In this document: positions 1 through 8,972 of the stretch, in pieces | Layout: the number at the start of each line of letters is the position of its first letter | Position numbering within the stretch: position 1 is the stretch's first letter | DNA from: Streptomyces sp. ISL-36 | Lineage (GTDB): Bacteria > Actinomycetota > Actinomycetes > Streptomycetales > Streptomycetaceae | Assembly: GCF_018614205.1 (NCBI RefSeq) | Contig: NZ_JAGGOS010000015.1 | Location: 75,676 to 139,675 of the forward strand | Reading direction: 5' to 3' | Length of the DNA stretch: 64,000 nt | Made by a program: the position numbers and the translations under genes | The notes under the pieces: generated by a model | What the model was told of the DNA's origin: nothing | The model's input: the letters and a program-made list of their open reading frames with translations, nothing else | Databases searched by the model: none

Positions 1-1
1 T

Positions 2-472
2 CGTGCCACCCGTAAGGCCACGGCTCCGGCCGGTGCCCCGGCGCCTGCCGCCGAGCCGGTCGTCGAGGCCGCCCCGGAGCCGGTCGTGGCGCCCGAGCCG
101 GTCGTCGAGACGCCCGTCGTCGAGGCGCCGGTCGTCGAGGAGGCCCCCGTGGCCGCCCCGCCGAAGGCCCGCCGCCGTGTGGTCCGTAAGGTCACCGCTC
201 CCGCCGGATCCCCGGCGGGCGCCGAGGAGGCCGCCGTCGTGGTGGTCGACACCCCGGCCGTCGCGGAGACCCCCGCCCCCGAGGCGGAGGCCGGCACCGA
301 GGACGAGGCTCCCGCCCCGGCCAAGAAGACGGCCGCCCGCAAGACGGCCAAGAAGGCCACCGCGAAGAAGGCCGCCACCAAGAAGACGGCGGCCGCCAAG
401 AAGACCGTGGCGAAGAAGACGACCGCGAAGAAGGCCGCCGCCAAGAAGACGGCTGCCCCCGCGCAGGACTGA
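2..472 (+). CDS. rne: Ribonuclease E/G, C-terminal tail (5' partial)
   Basis: This frame is open from the left edge and stops at TGA 470-472, so only about 156 C-terminal residues are visible. The segment has no catalytic domain. It is a low-complexity region: first Pro/Glu/Val repeats (PVVEAP-like), then an Arg-rich patch (KARRRVVRKV), then about 50 residues of Lys/Ala repeats of the AAKKTA type ending in APAQD. Basic disordered tails of this kind occur on actinobacterial RNase E/G enzymes, where they bind RNA and partner proteins. The assignment rests mainly on position: RNase E/G lies directly before rplU-rpmA-obg in streptomycetes. A different protein with a histone-like Lys/Ala tail cannot be excluded from this fragment alone. 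Confidence 0.72.
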   Translation, partial: RATRKATAPAGAPAPAAEPVVEAAPEPVVAPEPVVETPVVEAPVVEEAPVAAPPKARRRVVRKVTAPAGSPAGAEEAAVVVVDTPAVAETPAPEAEAGTEDEAPAPAKKTAARKTAKKATAKKAATKKTAAAKKTVAKKTTAKKAAAKKTAAPAQD

Positions 473-478
473 CGCGGC

Positions 479-513
479 CCGGGCGGGCCGTCCGACGAGG
501 ACGGCCCGCCCGG
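479..513 (+). terminator. Hairpin terminator after the RNase E/G gene
   Basis: A perfect 15-bp GC stem (479-493 with 499-513) closes on the five-base loop GACGA, starting 6 bp after the stop codon. There is no T tract, as is common for Streptomyces terminators. Confidence 0.7.
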
Positions 514-538
514 CTTCCCGGGGTCGAAGTCACCGAAT

Positions 539-568
539 TTGACCCCTTGAGGCACCGGCCCGTAACCT
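539..568 (+). promoter_or_regulatory. Putative promoter of rplU-rpmA
   Basis: TTGACC (539-544) and TAACCT (563-568) are separated by 18 bp, close to the vegetative sigma (HrdB) consensus. It sits just after the upstream terminator, leaving a leader of about 150 nt before rplU. I see no ribosomal-protein autoregulatory structure that I recognise in the leader. Confidence 0.5.
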
Positions 569-724
569 TGACCGTCGGCGTGTCGTAGGGCGCGCCGCTC
601 CCCTGAGCACCCTCCTCCCGGTCCGTCGGGAGAGGCCGCTCGTCCATTTCCGGATCACCCCGGGCCCCGGCCCGTGTGAGCGGCTGGCATCAGGGGTCCG
701 TTCCCGAGTGAGAGAGAGATCCGC

Positions 725-1045
725 GTGTACGCCATCGTGCGCAGCGGTGGTCGCCAGCACAAGGTTGCTGTCGGCGACATCGTTGAGGTTGACAAGATTT
801 CCACTGCCAAGGTTGGCGACACGGTCGAGCTCTCGACCCTGCTCGTTGTCGACGGCGACGCCGTGACCAGCGACCCGTGGGTCCTGGCCGGTATCAAGGT
901 CACGGCCGAGGTCGTGGACCACCACAAGGGCGCGAAGATCGACATCCTTCGCTACAAGAACAAGACCGGCTACCGCCGTCGCCAGGGCCACCGCCAGCAG
1001 TACACGGCGATCAAGGTCACCGGCATCCCCACGGCTGCGAAGTAA
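725..1045 (+). CDS. rplU: 50S ribosomal protein L21
   Basis: L21 is a structural protein of the large ribosomal subunit that binds 23S rRNA near L20. The 106-residue product has the family's usual length and shows the typical start [14 protein letters not shown], the VGDxVEV segment, and a basic C-terminal half with [15 protein letters not shown], which contacts rRNA. The GTG start at 725 follows a purine-rich stretch (GAGAGAGA). It is followed 14 bp later by rpmA, so the two are cotranscribed, as in nearly all bacteria. Confidence 0.97.
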   Translation: MYAIVRSGGRQHKVAVGDIVEVDKISTAKVGDTVELSTLLVVDGDAVTSDPWVLAGIKVTAEVVDHHKGAKIDILRYKNKTGYRRRQGHRQQYTAIKVTGIPTAAK

Positions 1046-1059
1046 GGGACTGAGGAGAG

Positions 1060-1314
1060 ATGGCACACAAGAAGGGCGCATCGTCCACTCGGAACGGTCG
1101 CGACTCCAACGCTCAGCGGCTCGGCGTGAAGCGCTTCGGCGGTCAGGTCGTCAACGCCGGTGAGATCCTGGTCCGCCAGCGTGGCACCCACTTCCACCCG
1201 GGCGCGGGCGTCGGCCGTGGCGGCGACGACACGCTGTTCGCCCTGAACGCCGGTGCGGTGCAGTTCGGCACCCACCGTGGCCGCAAGGTCGTGAACATCG
1301 TTCCGGTCGCCTGA
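1060..1314 (+). CDS. rpmA: 50S ribosomal protein L27
   Basis: L27 lies near the peptidyl-transferase centre of the large subunit, where its flexible N-terminus contacts tRNA. The 84-residue protein starts [16 protein letters not shown] and contains the family segment [21 protein letters not shown]. The start begins directly with the conserved AHKKG tail, so no N-terminal cleavage extension of the Firmicutes type is present. The ATG at 1060 is preceded by a good ribosome site (GAGGAG). A strong terminator follows at 1330-1370. Confidence 0.97.
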   Translation: MAHKKGASSTRNGRDSNAQRLGVKRFGGQVVNAGEILVRQRGTHFHPGAGVGRGGDDTLFALNAGAVQFGTHRGRKVVNIVPVA

Positions 1315-1329
1315 TCGGTTCTTTTGCGG

Positions 1330-1370
1330 AGGCGGACCTCACTTCCCGTACGGGAAGCGGGTCCGCCTTT
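1330..1370 (+). terminator. Terminator after rpmA
   Basis: The outer stem pairs AGGCGGACC (1330-1338) with GGTCCGCCT (1360-1368). An inner palindrome CTTCCCGTACGGGAAG (1342-1357) extends the hairpin, and a short T run follows. It separates the ribosomal-protein unit from obg. Confidence 0.75.
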
Positions 1371-1398
1371 CGCGTGTTACTAGATAGACATTCCGTAC

Positions 1399-1428
1399 TC
1401 CCCCGACCTTCGGCCGGGGGGACCCCCA
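1399..1428. repeat. GC-rich REP-like palindrome upstream of obg
   Basis: CCCCC (1400-1404) and GGGGG (1416-1420) flank a small GACCTTCGGCC core, followed at once by GACCCCCA. I recognise this arrangement from many Streptomyces intergenic regions as an interspersed palindromic element. The copy ends just before the obg ribosome site, so it would lie in the obg leader mRNA. Confidence 0.4.
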
Positions 1429-1446
1429 GTAATCGGAGGCACAACC

Positions 1447-2886
1447 ATGACCACCTTCGTGGACCGCGTCGAGCTGCATGTCGCCGCGGGTAACGGAGGC
1501 CACGGCTGCGCCTCCGTTCACCGGGAGAAGTTCAAGCCGCTCGGCGGCCCGGACGGCGGCAACGGCGGCCGTGGCGGCGATGTGATCCTGGTCGTCGACC
1601 AGTCGGTCACGACGCTCCTCGAGTACCACCACTCGCCGCACCGCAAGGCGACCAACGGTCAGCCCGGCGCCGGCGACAACCGCTCCGGCAAGGACGGCCA
1701 GGACCTCGTCCTGACCGTGCCCGACGGAACCGTCGTCCTCGACAAGCAGGGCAACGTGCTCGCCGACCTGGTCGGCGAGGGGACCACCTTCATCGCGGGC
1801 CAGGGCGGCCGCGGCGGCCTCGGCAACGCCGCGCTGGCCTCCGCCCGCCGCAAGGCGCCCGGGTTCGCGCTGCTCGGCGAGCCCGGCGAGGCGCGGGACA
1901 TCGTCCTGGAGCTGAAGACCGTCGCCGACGTGGCGCTGGTGGGCTACCCGAGCGCCGGCAAGTCCTCGCTCATCTCCGTCCTGTCGGCCGCCAAGCCGAA
2001 GATCGCGGACTACCCGTTCACCACGCTCGTCCCGAACCTGGGCGTCGTCACCGCCGGCTCGACCGTCTACACGATCGCCGACGTGCCGGGCCTGATCCCG
2101 GGCGCCAGCCAGGGCCGTGGCCTGGGCCTGGAGTTCCTGCGGCACGTCGAGCGCTGCTCGGTGCTCGTCCACGTCCTCGACACGGCGACGCTGGAGTCCG
2201 ACCGTGACCCGGTCTCCGACCTCGATGTGATCGAGGAGGAGCTGAAGCAGTACGGCGGGCTCGAGGACCGCCCCCGGATCGTCGTCCTCAACAAGATCGA
2301 CATCCCGGACGGCCAGGACCTCGCGGACATGATCCGCCCGGACCTGGAGGCCCGCGGCTACCAGGTCTACGAGGCGTCGGCCGTGGCCCGTACGGGCCTG
2401 AAGGAGCTCTCCTTCGCGCTGGCCGACATCGTGTCGAAGGCGCGCGCGGCCAAGCCGAAGGAGGAGGCGACCCGGATCGTCATCCGCCCGAAGGCGGTCG
2501 ACGACACCGGCTTCACCGTCGTCTACGACGAGACCGAAGAGGTCTACCGTGTGCGCGGCGAGAAGCCGGAGCGCTGGGTCCGCCAGACCGACTTCAACAA
2601 CGACGAGGCCGTCGGCTACCTCGCCGACCGCCTCAACCGCCTCGGCGTCGAGGACGCGCTGATGAAGGCGGGAGCCCGCGCGGGCGACGGCGTCGCCATC
2701 GGCTCCGAGGAGAACGCGGTCGTCTTCGACTGGGAGCCCACGATGATGGCCGGCGCCGAGATGCTCGGCCGCCGAGGCGAGGACCACCGTCTCGAAGCCC
2801 CGCGTCCGGCCGCGCAGCGCCGCCGGGACCGCGACGCGGAGCGGGACGACGCCCAGCGGGAGTTCGACGACTTCAACCCGTTCTAG
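1447..2886 (+). CDS. obgE: GTPase Obg (CgtA)
   Basis: Obg is a ribosome-associated GTPase that acts in late 50S assembly, stress signalling and, in Streptomyces, control of differentiation. The 479-residue protein has three parts. Residues 1-158 form the glycine-rich Obg fold ([21 protein letters not shown]). The G domain begins with the P loop GYPSAGKSS (166-174) and continues with DVPG and NKID. A C-terminal OCT domain (about 340-430) is followed by an acidic/basic tail. The ATG at 1447 follows TCGGAGG. Its own terminators on both sides suggest a single-gene transcript. Confidence 0.96.
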   Translation: MTTFVDRVELHVAAGNGGHGCASVHREKFKPLGGPDGGNGGRGGDVILVVDQSVTTLLEYHHSPHRKATNGQPGAGDNRSGKDGQDLVLTVPDGTVVLDKQGNVLADLVGEGTTFIAGQGGRGGLGNAALASARRKAPGFALLGEPGEARDIVLELKTVADVALVGYPSAGKSSLISVLSAAKPKIADYPFTTLVPNLGVVTAGSTVYTIADVPGLIPGASQGRGLGLEFLRHVERCSVLVHVLDTATLESDRDPVSDLDVIEEELKQYGGLEDRPRIVVLNKIDIPDGQDLADMIRPDLEARGYQVYEASAVARTGLKELSFALADIVSKARAAKPKEEATRIVIRPKAVDDTGFTVVYDETEEVYRVRGEKPERWVRQTDFNNDEAVGYLADRLNRLGVEDALMKAGARAGDGVAIGSEENAVVFDWEPTMMAGAEMLGRRGEDHRLEAPRPAAQRRRDRDAERDDAQREFDDFNPF

Positions 2887-2898
2887 ACGAGGTCGCCG

Positions 2899-2925
2899 CC
2901 GGGTCCGGGCTGCGCCCGGGCCCGG
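2899..2925 (+). terminator. Terminator after obg
   Basis: A 12-bp GC stem (2899-2910 with 2914-2925, one G-T pair) closes on the loop TGC, 13 bp after the obg stop. Confidence 0.6.
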
Positions 2926-2970
2926 AGGGGGGCCACCGCCCGGGCCCGTAGGGGGGTCACGCGTCTCCCG

Positions 2971-2983
2971 TAGGATTCACGGG
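2971..2983 (+). promoter_or_regulatory. -10 element for a leaderless mRNA (GT2 gene)
   Basis: TAGGAT (2971-2976) ends exactly six bases before the GTG at 2983. A sigma-70-type start would therefore fall on the first base of the start codon. There is no Shine-Dalgarno sequence here, and this spacing is the main reason for choosing GTG 2983 over ATG 3001. Confidence 0.55.
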
Positions 2984-4620
2984 TGAGCGAGACCCCCCGC
3001 ATGCCCCACGCCTCGGCCCGAGTCAGTGTCGTCGTCATCGCGTACAACGACGCCGAACACGTCGGTGACGCCGTCCGTTCCGCCCTGGCCCAGGGAGACA
3101 TGGTCGGCGAGGTGATCGTGGTCGACGACGCGTCGAGCGATACGACCCGTGAGGTGCTGGCGGCCTTCGACGGCGACCCGCGTGTCCGCATGGTCGCCCG
3201 GGAGGACAACAGTGGTGGCTGCGGCACCCCGCGCAACGACGGGATCGCCGCGGCCGTCCACCCCTACGTCATGTTCCTCGACAGCGACGACCTGCTCGTC
3301 CCGGGGGCAGCCGAGGGCCTTCTCGCGGCCGCGAGCCGCCACGACGCGGACGTCGTCGCCGGCGTGTGCGTACGCCGTGAGCTGCCCGAGGGCAGGGAGA
3401 CGACCTGGGCCGCGAAGCTGTACGACACCGCCGAGGGCGCCGAGCTGCCCGGCACGGTCCTGGACGGCGTCGAGGACCACCCCGAGCTGCTGCTCGACAC
3501 ACTCTCCGTCAACAAGCTCTACCGGCGCGCGTTCCTGAACGAGCACGGCATCCGCTTCCCCGACGGTGCCTTCCACTACGAGGACTTCGTCTTCGTCGCC
3601 CGCGTCCACGCTGCCGTGCCCCGGCTCGCCGTCACCGACGTACCCGTGTACATCTGGCATGTCCGGCGGCAGGCCGCCACCCTCTCCATCTCGCTGCGGC
3701 GGGCGTCCCTCGCCAACTGGGAGCACCGGCTCGCCGCCCACCGCGCCGTCGTGGAGGTGTTCCGCGCCGCCGGAAAGCCCGCTCTGGCCACCGCGGCGCA
3801 GACCAAGTTCCTCGACTACGACCTGCCGATGTACCTGCGCGAGCTGAACCAGCGGTCGCCGGAGTACCGGGCCGGGTGGTGGGAATCCGCCCGCGCGTAC
3901 CTGTCGGGCTTCGAGACCGGGGCAGTGACGTCCGCCACCCCGACCTCCCGCTGGATCCACGGCGCGCTGACCGCCTGCGCCGAGCCGTACGCACTCGGTC
4001 GGCTGGTCGAGCTGGCGGCTCCCCTGCCCCGGCTGATCCCCCCTTATTCCCGCTCCGCCACGGGCCTGCCCGTACTGGCCGAGGCTCCCGCCGACGTACC
4101 GCTCGACGGCCTCACGGAGCTGTCCGCCCGGGAGCTGCCCCTCGCCGTGGACGGAACGGTCTCCGTCGGGGTGACCACGAGGCTGACCCTCACCGTCCAC
4201 GATCTCTACGGAAGGGTCGACGCCCTGGGCCCGGCCTCTGTGAAGGTGGAGTTCACCGAGCGGGTGGCCACCGACCGGACCGTCTCCGTCGAGGCGCCGC
4301 TGACCCCCGTCGAGGGCGGTTGGACCGCTTCCGTACGGGTTCCCACCAGCGATCTCGTCTGCGCCGGGCGACTCGCCGCCTGGTCCCTCTTCGCCGAGGT
4401 GCGCTACGCGGACGGCACGGCCGCCGGTGTGGCGGAGGTCAGGGCCCCGCACGGCTACGCCGGCCGACGGGGCGTGGTCGTGAGCCGCACGGCCCGCATC
4501 CTGCTCGTCCAGTCCCACGTCTCCGCCCGGCGCGGCCTGATCCTGCGTCTCGCCGACGGCACCCTCGGTGCCCGGCGGGTGGTCTCGGGGCGTCTGCGGA
4601 GGCTCCTCGCGCGCCGCTGA
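2983..4620 (+). CDS. Family 2 glycosyltransferase (cell-wall glycopolymer cluster)
   Basis: The 545-residue protein opens with a GT-A glycosyltransferase domain: VSVVVIAYND at about residue 11, VDDASSDTT, NSGGCGTPRN, and the metal-binding MFLDSDD near residue 95. This domain is followed by a helical segment (NKLYRRAF, HYEDFVF) and a C-terminal beta-rich region of about 200 residues without a recognisable catalytic motif. It probably adds sugars to a wall teichoic-acid-like polymer on the cytoplasmic face. Its first 330 residues are clearly related to the N-terminal half of the next gene, so the two arose by duplication. It lacks the TagF polymerase domain of its neighbour. The sugar donor is unknown. 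Confidence 0.85.
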   Translation: MSETPRMPHASARVSVVVIAYNDAEHVGDAVRSALAQGDMVGEVIVVDDASSDTTREVLAAFDGDPRVRMVAREDNSGGCGTPRNDGIAAAVHPYVMFLDSDDLLVPGAAEGLLAAASRHDADVVAGVCVRRELPEGRETTWAAKLYDTAEGAELPGTVLDGVEDHPELLLDTLSVNKLYRRAFLNEHGIRFPDGAFHYEDFVFVARVHAAVPRLAVTDVPVYIWHVRRQAATLSISLRRASLANWEHRLAAHRAVVEVFRAAGKPALATAAQTKFLDYDLPMYLRELNQRSPEYRAGWWESARAYLSGFETGAVTSATPTSRWIHGALTACAEPYALGRLVELAAPLPRLIPPYSRSATGLPVLAEAPADVPLDGLTELSARELPLAVDGTVSVGVTTRLTLTVHDLYGRVDALGPASVKVEFTERVATDRTVSVEAPLTPVEGGWTASVRVPTSDLVCAGRLAAWSLFAEVRYADGTAAGVAEVRAPHGYAGRRGVVVSRTARILLVQSHVSARRGLILRLADGTLGARRVVSGRLRRLLARR

Positions 4621-4664
4621 GCCTTCCCCCGGAAGCCGTGGCGGCAGGGCGCGAAGGGGATTAT

Positions 4665-4691
4665 GGAACAATTGCGCTCGCGAGGTAGCCT
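4665..4691 (+). promoter_or_regulatory. Possible promoter upstream of the GT2-TagF gene
   Basis: GGAAC (4665-4669) lies 15 bp before GTA, and TAGCCT (4686-4691) overlaps the downstream side. GGAAC is the -35 core used by the Streptomyces envelope-stress factor SigE, but the -10 (GTA rather than GTC) is imperfect. TAGCCT could equally be a vegetative -10 with a poor -35. The 224-bp gap from 4621 to 4844 holds no gene that I can support. Confidence 0.25.
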
Positions 4692-4844
4692 TTCCGGTCG
4701 CTGGGTGGCCGCGGTGCAGTCCGCGGCGTCGCCCTCGCACCACCGGAGGCCCGATGTGCGCCATGCCGTGGCGCCGGCAACGCCATCGCCGGCCGGCTGA
4801 CACTCGCGCCCGACGTGTTGCGCCCGAACTGTGAGAGGACTTGG

Positions 4845-7628
4845 ATGCCGACTAGCGACGTCCCGGATGTGAGCGTCGTCGTCATCGTCTACAACGATGA
4901 GGAACGGCTCCCGCGAGCAGTTCGGTCTGTGCTCGACCAGACCCTGAACAATCTTGAAGTGATCATCGCCGACGACTGTTCGACCGATGGGACCGAGCGG
5001 GTCGCGCGGTCCCTGGAGGCGGCGGACCCGCGCGTGCGGTACGTACGGCTCGAGCAGAACAGCGGCGGCTGCAGCGCGCCGCGCAACCGCGGCATCGACG
5101 TCGCCCGCGCGGCGCACATCATGTTCCTCGACAGCGACGACGAGCTGCCCCGCCACGCCTGCAAGAGCATGCTGCTGGTCGCCGAGGAGACCGGAGTCGA
5201 CTTCGTCACCGGCGAGGTGACCCGGTACTACGAGGAGAACGACTCCACCGGTCTGTGGTACCCGCACCTCTTCACCGAGCAGCGCGTGGTGCAGGGGATC
5301 GCGGAGCAGCCGGAGTACTTCTTCGACCACCTCTCGACGAACAAGCTGTACCGGACCGCGTTCATCCGCGACAACCAGCTGACCTTCCCCGAGGGCATCC
5401 ACTACGAGGACCAGCTGTTCTCCGCGCAGGCCTACACGCTCGCGGAGACCTTCGCCGTCGTTCCCTGGTCGGTCTACACCTGGCGCCTCGCCCCCGAGAG
5501 CGTGTCCATCTCCTCCAGCCGGCACAAGATCCAGAACGTCGCCGACCGCATCGGTGTGGCGCGGCTGATCGACGCCTACTTCGACGAGAACGGACACTCG
5601 GGGCTGCGTGCGGACAAGGACTACAAGTTCCTCCGCCACGACTTCCGTCTCTACCTCGGTGACCTGCCGTTCCGCGACGCCGACTGGGTGGCCGAGTTCG
5701 CGGACGTGGTCAACCCGTACCTGAACGAGATCGCGGACGAGACGTACGCCAGGCTCTCCCGCGAGGAGCGCATCTGCATCCACCTGCTGCGCACCGGTCG
5801 CCTGGAGGAACTCCAGGTGGCGGCCCGCCAGTTGGGCCGGCCGCAGATCGCGCCGCGCTTCGCGACCGAGGACGGCGACGCGACGTACTGGGGCGCGGTC
5901 GCGCCCGCGGACGACGCGGACCGCAGCGAGCTCGACATCAGCGAGTGGCACCTGCGGCGTCAGGTCCTCAGCAGCGGACGCGTACGGCACGAGCTGCGCT
6001 CCGTCGAACTGCGCGGCCCCGTGCTGCGCCTCGACATCCGCACCTACGACCCGGCCGGCCTCATCACCGACGACGTGAAGGCCTCGGTCAAGCTCGCCGC
6101 CCACGGCAAGCCGCTGTCCGTCCCGCTCGTCCTGCGCCCCGACGGCGAGGGCCAGTACGCCTGCACGGCCGAGCTCGACCTGCGCAGGGTCCCCGTCGGC
6201 CGTGTCGGTGTGGCCACACGCCGCCACCCGGTGGTCTCCCTGGAGAGCGACGGAGGCCGCCGCTCCGATGTGCTCCTCGCCTCCTACGACCTGCCCGAGC
6301 GCCGGACCACCGTGACCTACCACAAGGTCGGCCTCCACCACCTCAAGATCGGCGCCGAACAGCGCGGGGCCGGACGCCTGGAAGTGACCTGGGAGCGCTC
6401 CGGTGTGCTGCGCGCCCTTGAGCCGCTGGGCCCGTACGCCCGCAAGGCCAAGAAGCAGGCCGGCCGGGTCAAGAAGATCCTCGTCGGCAACGAGGGCCGG
6501 GCGACGGTCTACGACGCCATCTCCAAGCTGCCGCGCAAGCGGACCCTCGCGGTCTTCGAGGCCTCCGAGGGTCGCGGCTACTGCGACAGCCCCCGGTACA
6601 TCTACGAGGAGCTGCGGCGGCGCAACCTGCCGATCGACGTCGTCTGGGCGTACTCCGGCGACACCTCCTCCTTCCCGGACGACGTGACGCTGGTCAAGCG
6701 GGGCAGCTGGGCCTACGGGCGCGCCCTCGCCCAGGCCGCGTACTGGGTGGACTCACACAACCTGCCCTACCTGTACCGCAAGCCCCAGGGCACGCGGTAC
6801 CTGCAGACCTGGCACGGCCAGACCTTCAAGGCGATGGGCTTCGACGTGCCGTCGCTGCGCCAGGCGCCGGCCGCCGAGCAGGACCAGTTCCGGGACGGTG
6901 TGGCCCGCTGGGACGCGCTGGTGTGCCCCAGCGCCGAGTTCGAGCGCACCTTCGTCCCCGCGTTCGAGGTCTCGGCCGAGCTGATCCGCTCGGGCTACCC
7001 GCGCAACGACGTCCTGGTGCGCTGGTCGGAACCGGAGCAGCAGGCCCGCGCGGCCGCCGCCCGCGAGACCCTGGGCATCGCCGCCGACCGGAAGGTGCTG
7101 CTCTACGCGCCCACCTTCCGCGACGACGCCCGCAAGTCCGGTCAGTCGATCCGGGTGGACTTCGCCGAGCTGGCTCCCTTCATCGCCGACGAGTGGATCG
7201 TGGTCGTGCGGGCGCACCCCTACGACCGCTTCAAGGTCGACCCCGAGCTCGGCCACTTCCTGCGCGACGGCTCCGGGTTCCCCGACATCAACGACCTCCT
7301 GCTCGCGTCCGACGCGGTGCTCACGGACTACTCGTCGCTGATGTTCGACTACGCGAACACCGGTCGGCCGATCCTCCTGTACACCGACGACTACGAGGCC
7401 TACCGCGGCGGTGACCGGGGGACGTACTACGACCTCGAGGACATCGCGCCGGGTCCGATGCTCACGACGACCGAGGAACTCGCCGACGCCGTCAAGGACA
7501 TCGAGGGCGTCAAGGAGCGGCACGCGCAGCGCTACCAGCGCTTCCAGGAAATGTTCTGCTCGTACGAGACCGGCCACGCGAGCAAGATGGTGGTCGATGC
7601 TTTTTTCGAAGGCGGCACCCATGACTGA
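4845..7628 (+). CDS. Bifunctional GT2 glycosyltransferase / CDP-glycerol glycerophosphotransferase (TagF-like)
   Basis: The 927-residue protein has three parts. Residues 1-330 are a GT2 domain with VSVVVIVYNDEERLP, ADDCSTDGT and the metal-binding MFLDSDDE. Residues about 370-550 are a beta-rich linker like the C-terminus of the preceding gene. Residues about 570-920 are a TagF/TarF-type glycerophosphotransferase with the family signature TWHGQTFKAMGFD, GYPRNDVL, YAPTFRDD and DYSSLMFDYA. It should make a glycosylated polyol-phosphate or polydiglycosylphosphate wall polymer at the membrane. ATG 4845 was chosen because GAGAGGA lies five bases upstream; an upstream TTG in the same frame has no such site. 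The next gene overlaps its stop by eight bases. Confidence 0.88.
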   Translation: MPTSDVPDVSVVVIVYNDEERLPRAVRSVLDQTLNNLEVIIADDCSTDGTERVARSLEAADPRVRYVRLEQNSGGCSAPRNRGIDVARAAHIMFLDSDDELPRHACKSMLLVAEETGVDFVTGEVTRYYEENDSTGLWYPHLFTEQRVVQGIAEQPEYFFDHLSTNKLYRTAFIRDNQLTFPEGIHYEDQLFSAQAYTLAETFAVVPWSVYTWRLAPESVSISSSRHKIQNVADRIGVARLIDAYFDENGHSGLRADKDYKFLRHDFRLYLGDLPFRDADWVAEFADVVNPYLNEIADETYARLSREERICIHLLRTGRLEELQVAARQLGRPQIAPRFATEDGDATYWGAVAPADDADRSELDISEWHLRRQVLSSGRVRHELRSVELRGPVLRLDIRTYDPAGLITDDVKASVKLAAHGKPLSVPLVLRPDGEGQYACTAELDLRRVPVGRVGVATRRHPVVSLESDGGRRSDVLLASYDLPERRTTVTYHKVGLHHLKIGAEQRGAGRLEVTWERSGVLRALEPLGPYARKAKKQAGRVKKILVGNEGRATVYDAISKLPRKRTLAVFEASEGRGYCDSPRYIYEELRRRNLPIDVVWAYSGDTSSFPDDVTLVKRGSWAYGRALAQAAYWVDSHNLPYLYRKPQGTRYLQTWHGQTFKAMGFDVPSLRQAPAAEQDQFRDGVARWDALVCPSAEFERTFVPAFEVSAELIRSGYPRNDVLVRWSEPEQQARAAAARETLGIAADRKVLLYAPTFRDDARKSGQSIRVDFAELAPFIADEWIVVVRAHPYDRFKVDPELGHFLRDGSGFPDINDLLLASDAVLTDYSSLMFDYANTGRPILLYTDDYEAYRGGDRGTYYDLEDIAPGPMLTTTEELADAVKDIEGVKERHAQRYQRFQEMFCSYETGHASKMVVDAFFEGGTHD

Positions 7629-8775
7629 GGCCACCCCTGCCCGCAATGTGTTCTTCGTCGGTATCGACGTCGACTCGATGGGCGGATCCCAGCGGGTGCT
7701 GCACACCCTCGCCCAGGGCATGGGCGAGCGCGGCCACCGGGTGGAGCTGATCGGCATCCGGCCCAGCCCCGAGCCCTTCCCGTACAACGCCGAGCGCGCC
7801 TACGCGCACTCCACGCTGTACGCCGAGCCGGCCCGCCCCCGCAAGCAGCCCCGCACGGTCGGACAGCGGCTCAGCCTGGCCCGGCGCGCCGAGACGCGCC
7901 GGGCGAGGGCCGAACGCGACCGCGCACGGCGTGAGTTGGAGCAGAGGCTCACGGCCGTCCGCGATGGCTACATCGTGTTCGGTTCGCCGTGGGCGGTGGA
8001 CTGGGTGACGCCCCTGAAGTGGGAGCACCTCAAGGGGATCGGCCAGTACCACGAGTCGTTCGCCCAGGCGAAGCGCGGCCCCAACCTCGGTCTGATCAGG
8101 CGTCTCTACCCCCGCCTCGAGAAGACGCTGGTGCTCAGCGACGGCGACGCCGAGGAGTTCCGCAACCAGCGGATCCCGAACGTCAAGGTCATGCCGAACC
8201 CGCTGCCGTTCTACCCCGAAGCCCTCGCCCCGCTGGACACGCGCAAGATCGGCGCCGTGGGCCGGCTCGACCCGATCAAGCGGTACGACCGGATGATCGA
8301 GGCCTTCGCCGCCGCGCACCGCGGCCGGGACGGCTGGGAGCTCCACATCTTCGGGGAGGGTCCGCTGGAGAGCGACCTGAAGCGCACCGCCGCCGCCCTC
8401 GGCGTGGGCGACCAGGTCGTCTTCCGGGGCACGGCCCGCGACATGGAGGCGGTCTACCGCGAGCTGTCGATCGTCGCCATCAGCAGTGAGCGCGAGGGCC
8501 GCCCCATGGCGCTCGCCGAGGCGGCCGCGTGCGGTGTTCCGTGTGTGAGCTTCGACCTGTCCGGCGGTGTCCGGGAACTCGTCGCGCACGGTCGTACCGG
8601 CACCCTGGTCACGCCGGCCGACGTGCCCGGCCTCGCCGAGGCGCTGGGCGAGCTGATGGACGACGGCGAGATGCGGACCAGGTACGGCGCGGCGGGCCGC
8701 GAGCACGTCCGTCAGCTGGCGCTGCCCAACGTGCTCGACCAGTGGGAGCAGGCCTTCGCGGAGATCGATCGCTGA
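7621..8775 (+). CDS. Family 4 glycosyltransferase
   Basis: The 384-residue protein is a GT-B enzyme. Its N-terminal half begins NVFFVGIDVDSMGGSQRVL, with the Gly-rich acceptor loop of GT4 enzymes. The C-terminal half carries GAVGRLDPIKRYDRMIEAF and the E-x7-E signature EGRPMALAEAA used to bind a nucleotide sugar. Its ATG lies inside the last codons of the TagF-like gene (ATGACTGA), so translation is coupled. It probably transfers a sugar to the same wall polymer. The acceptor and sugar cannot be read from sequence. A strong terminator follows. Confidence 0.86.
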   Translation: MTEATPARNVFFVGIDVDSMGGSQRVLHTLAQGMGERGHRVELIGIRPSPEPFPYNAERAYAHSTLYAEPARPRKQPRTVGQRLSLARRAETRRARAERDRARRELEQRLTAVRDGYIVFGSPWAVDWVTPLKWEHLKGIGQYHESFAQAKRGPNLGLIRRLYPRLEKTLVLSDGDAEEFRNQRIPNVKVMPNPLPFYPEALAPLDTRKIGAVGRLDPIKRYDRMIEAFAAAHRGRDGWELHIFGEGPLESDLKRTAAALGVGDQVVFRGTARDMEAVYRELSIVAISSEREGRPMALAEAAACGVPCVSFDLSGGVRELVAHGRTGTLVTPADVPGLAEALGELMDDGEMRTRYGAAGREHVRQLALPNVLDQWEQAFAEIDR

Positions 8776-8806
8776 TCGCTTTCGCCGTCCGCCCCGCCAA
8801 GGGCTC

Positions 8807-8843
8807 CTTCCGCCCCGCCGGACGCTGTCCGGCGGGGCGGAGG
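8807..8843 (+). terminator. Terminator closing the glycosyltransferase operon
   Basis: A 14-bp perfect GC stem (8810-8823 with 8827-8840) closes on the loop GCT and is extended by three further pairs. It lies about 30 bp after the GT4 stop. Confidence 0.8.
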
Positions 8844-8959
8844 CCTGCTCACGGCCGTGCGCCGGAAGCACGAGCTCCGACGCCGGCGGGCAGCGGCGAC
8901 GGGTCCCCTCCTGATCCGCCCCGTCGTACCGCCCGACGGGACTCACTCGCACCTGTTGT

Positions 8960-8972
8960 TAAACTGCCGGGA
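8960..8972 (+). promoter_or_regulatory. -10 element for leaderless galE mRNA
   Basis: TAAACT (8960-8965) is followed by exactly six bases and then the galE ATG. No ribosome-binding sequence is present, so a leaderless transcript is likely. Confidence 0.55.

Noticed and set aside
473-724. Ribosomal-protein leader structure before rplU
   Set aside because: No hairpin resembling a known L21 leader was found; only a promoter and the upstream terminator are supported.
192-4803. Long minus-strand open frames over obg and the GT2 gene (for example 1339-2787 and 2977-4803)
   Set aside because: They are products of GC-rich third positions of the plus-strand genes; composition is Arg/Gly/Ala/Val-rich with no motifs.
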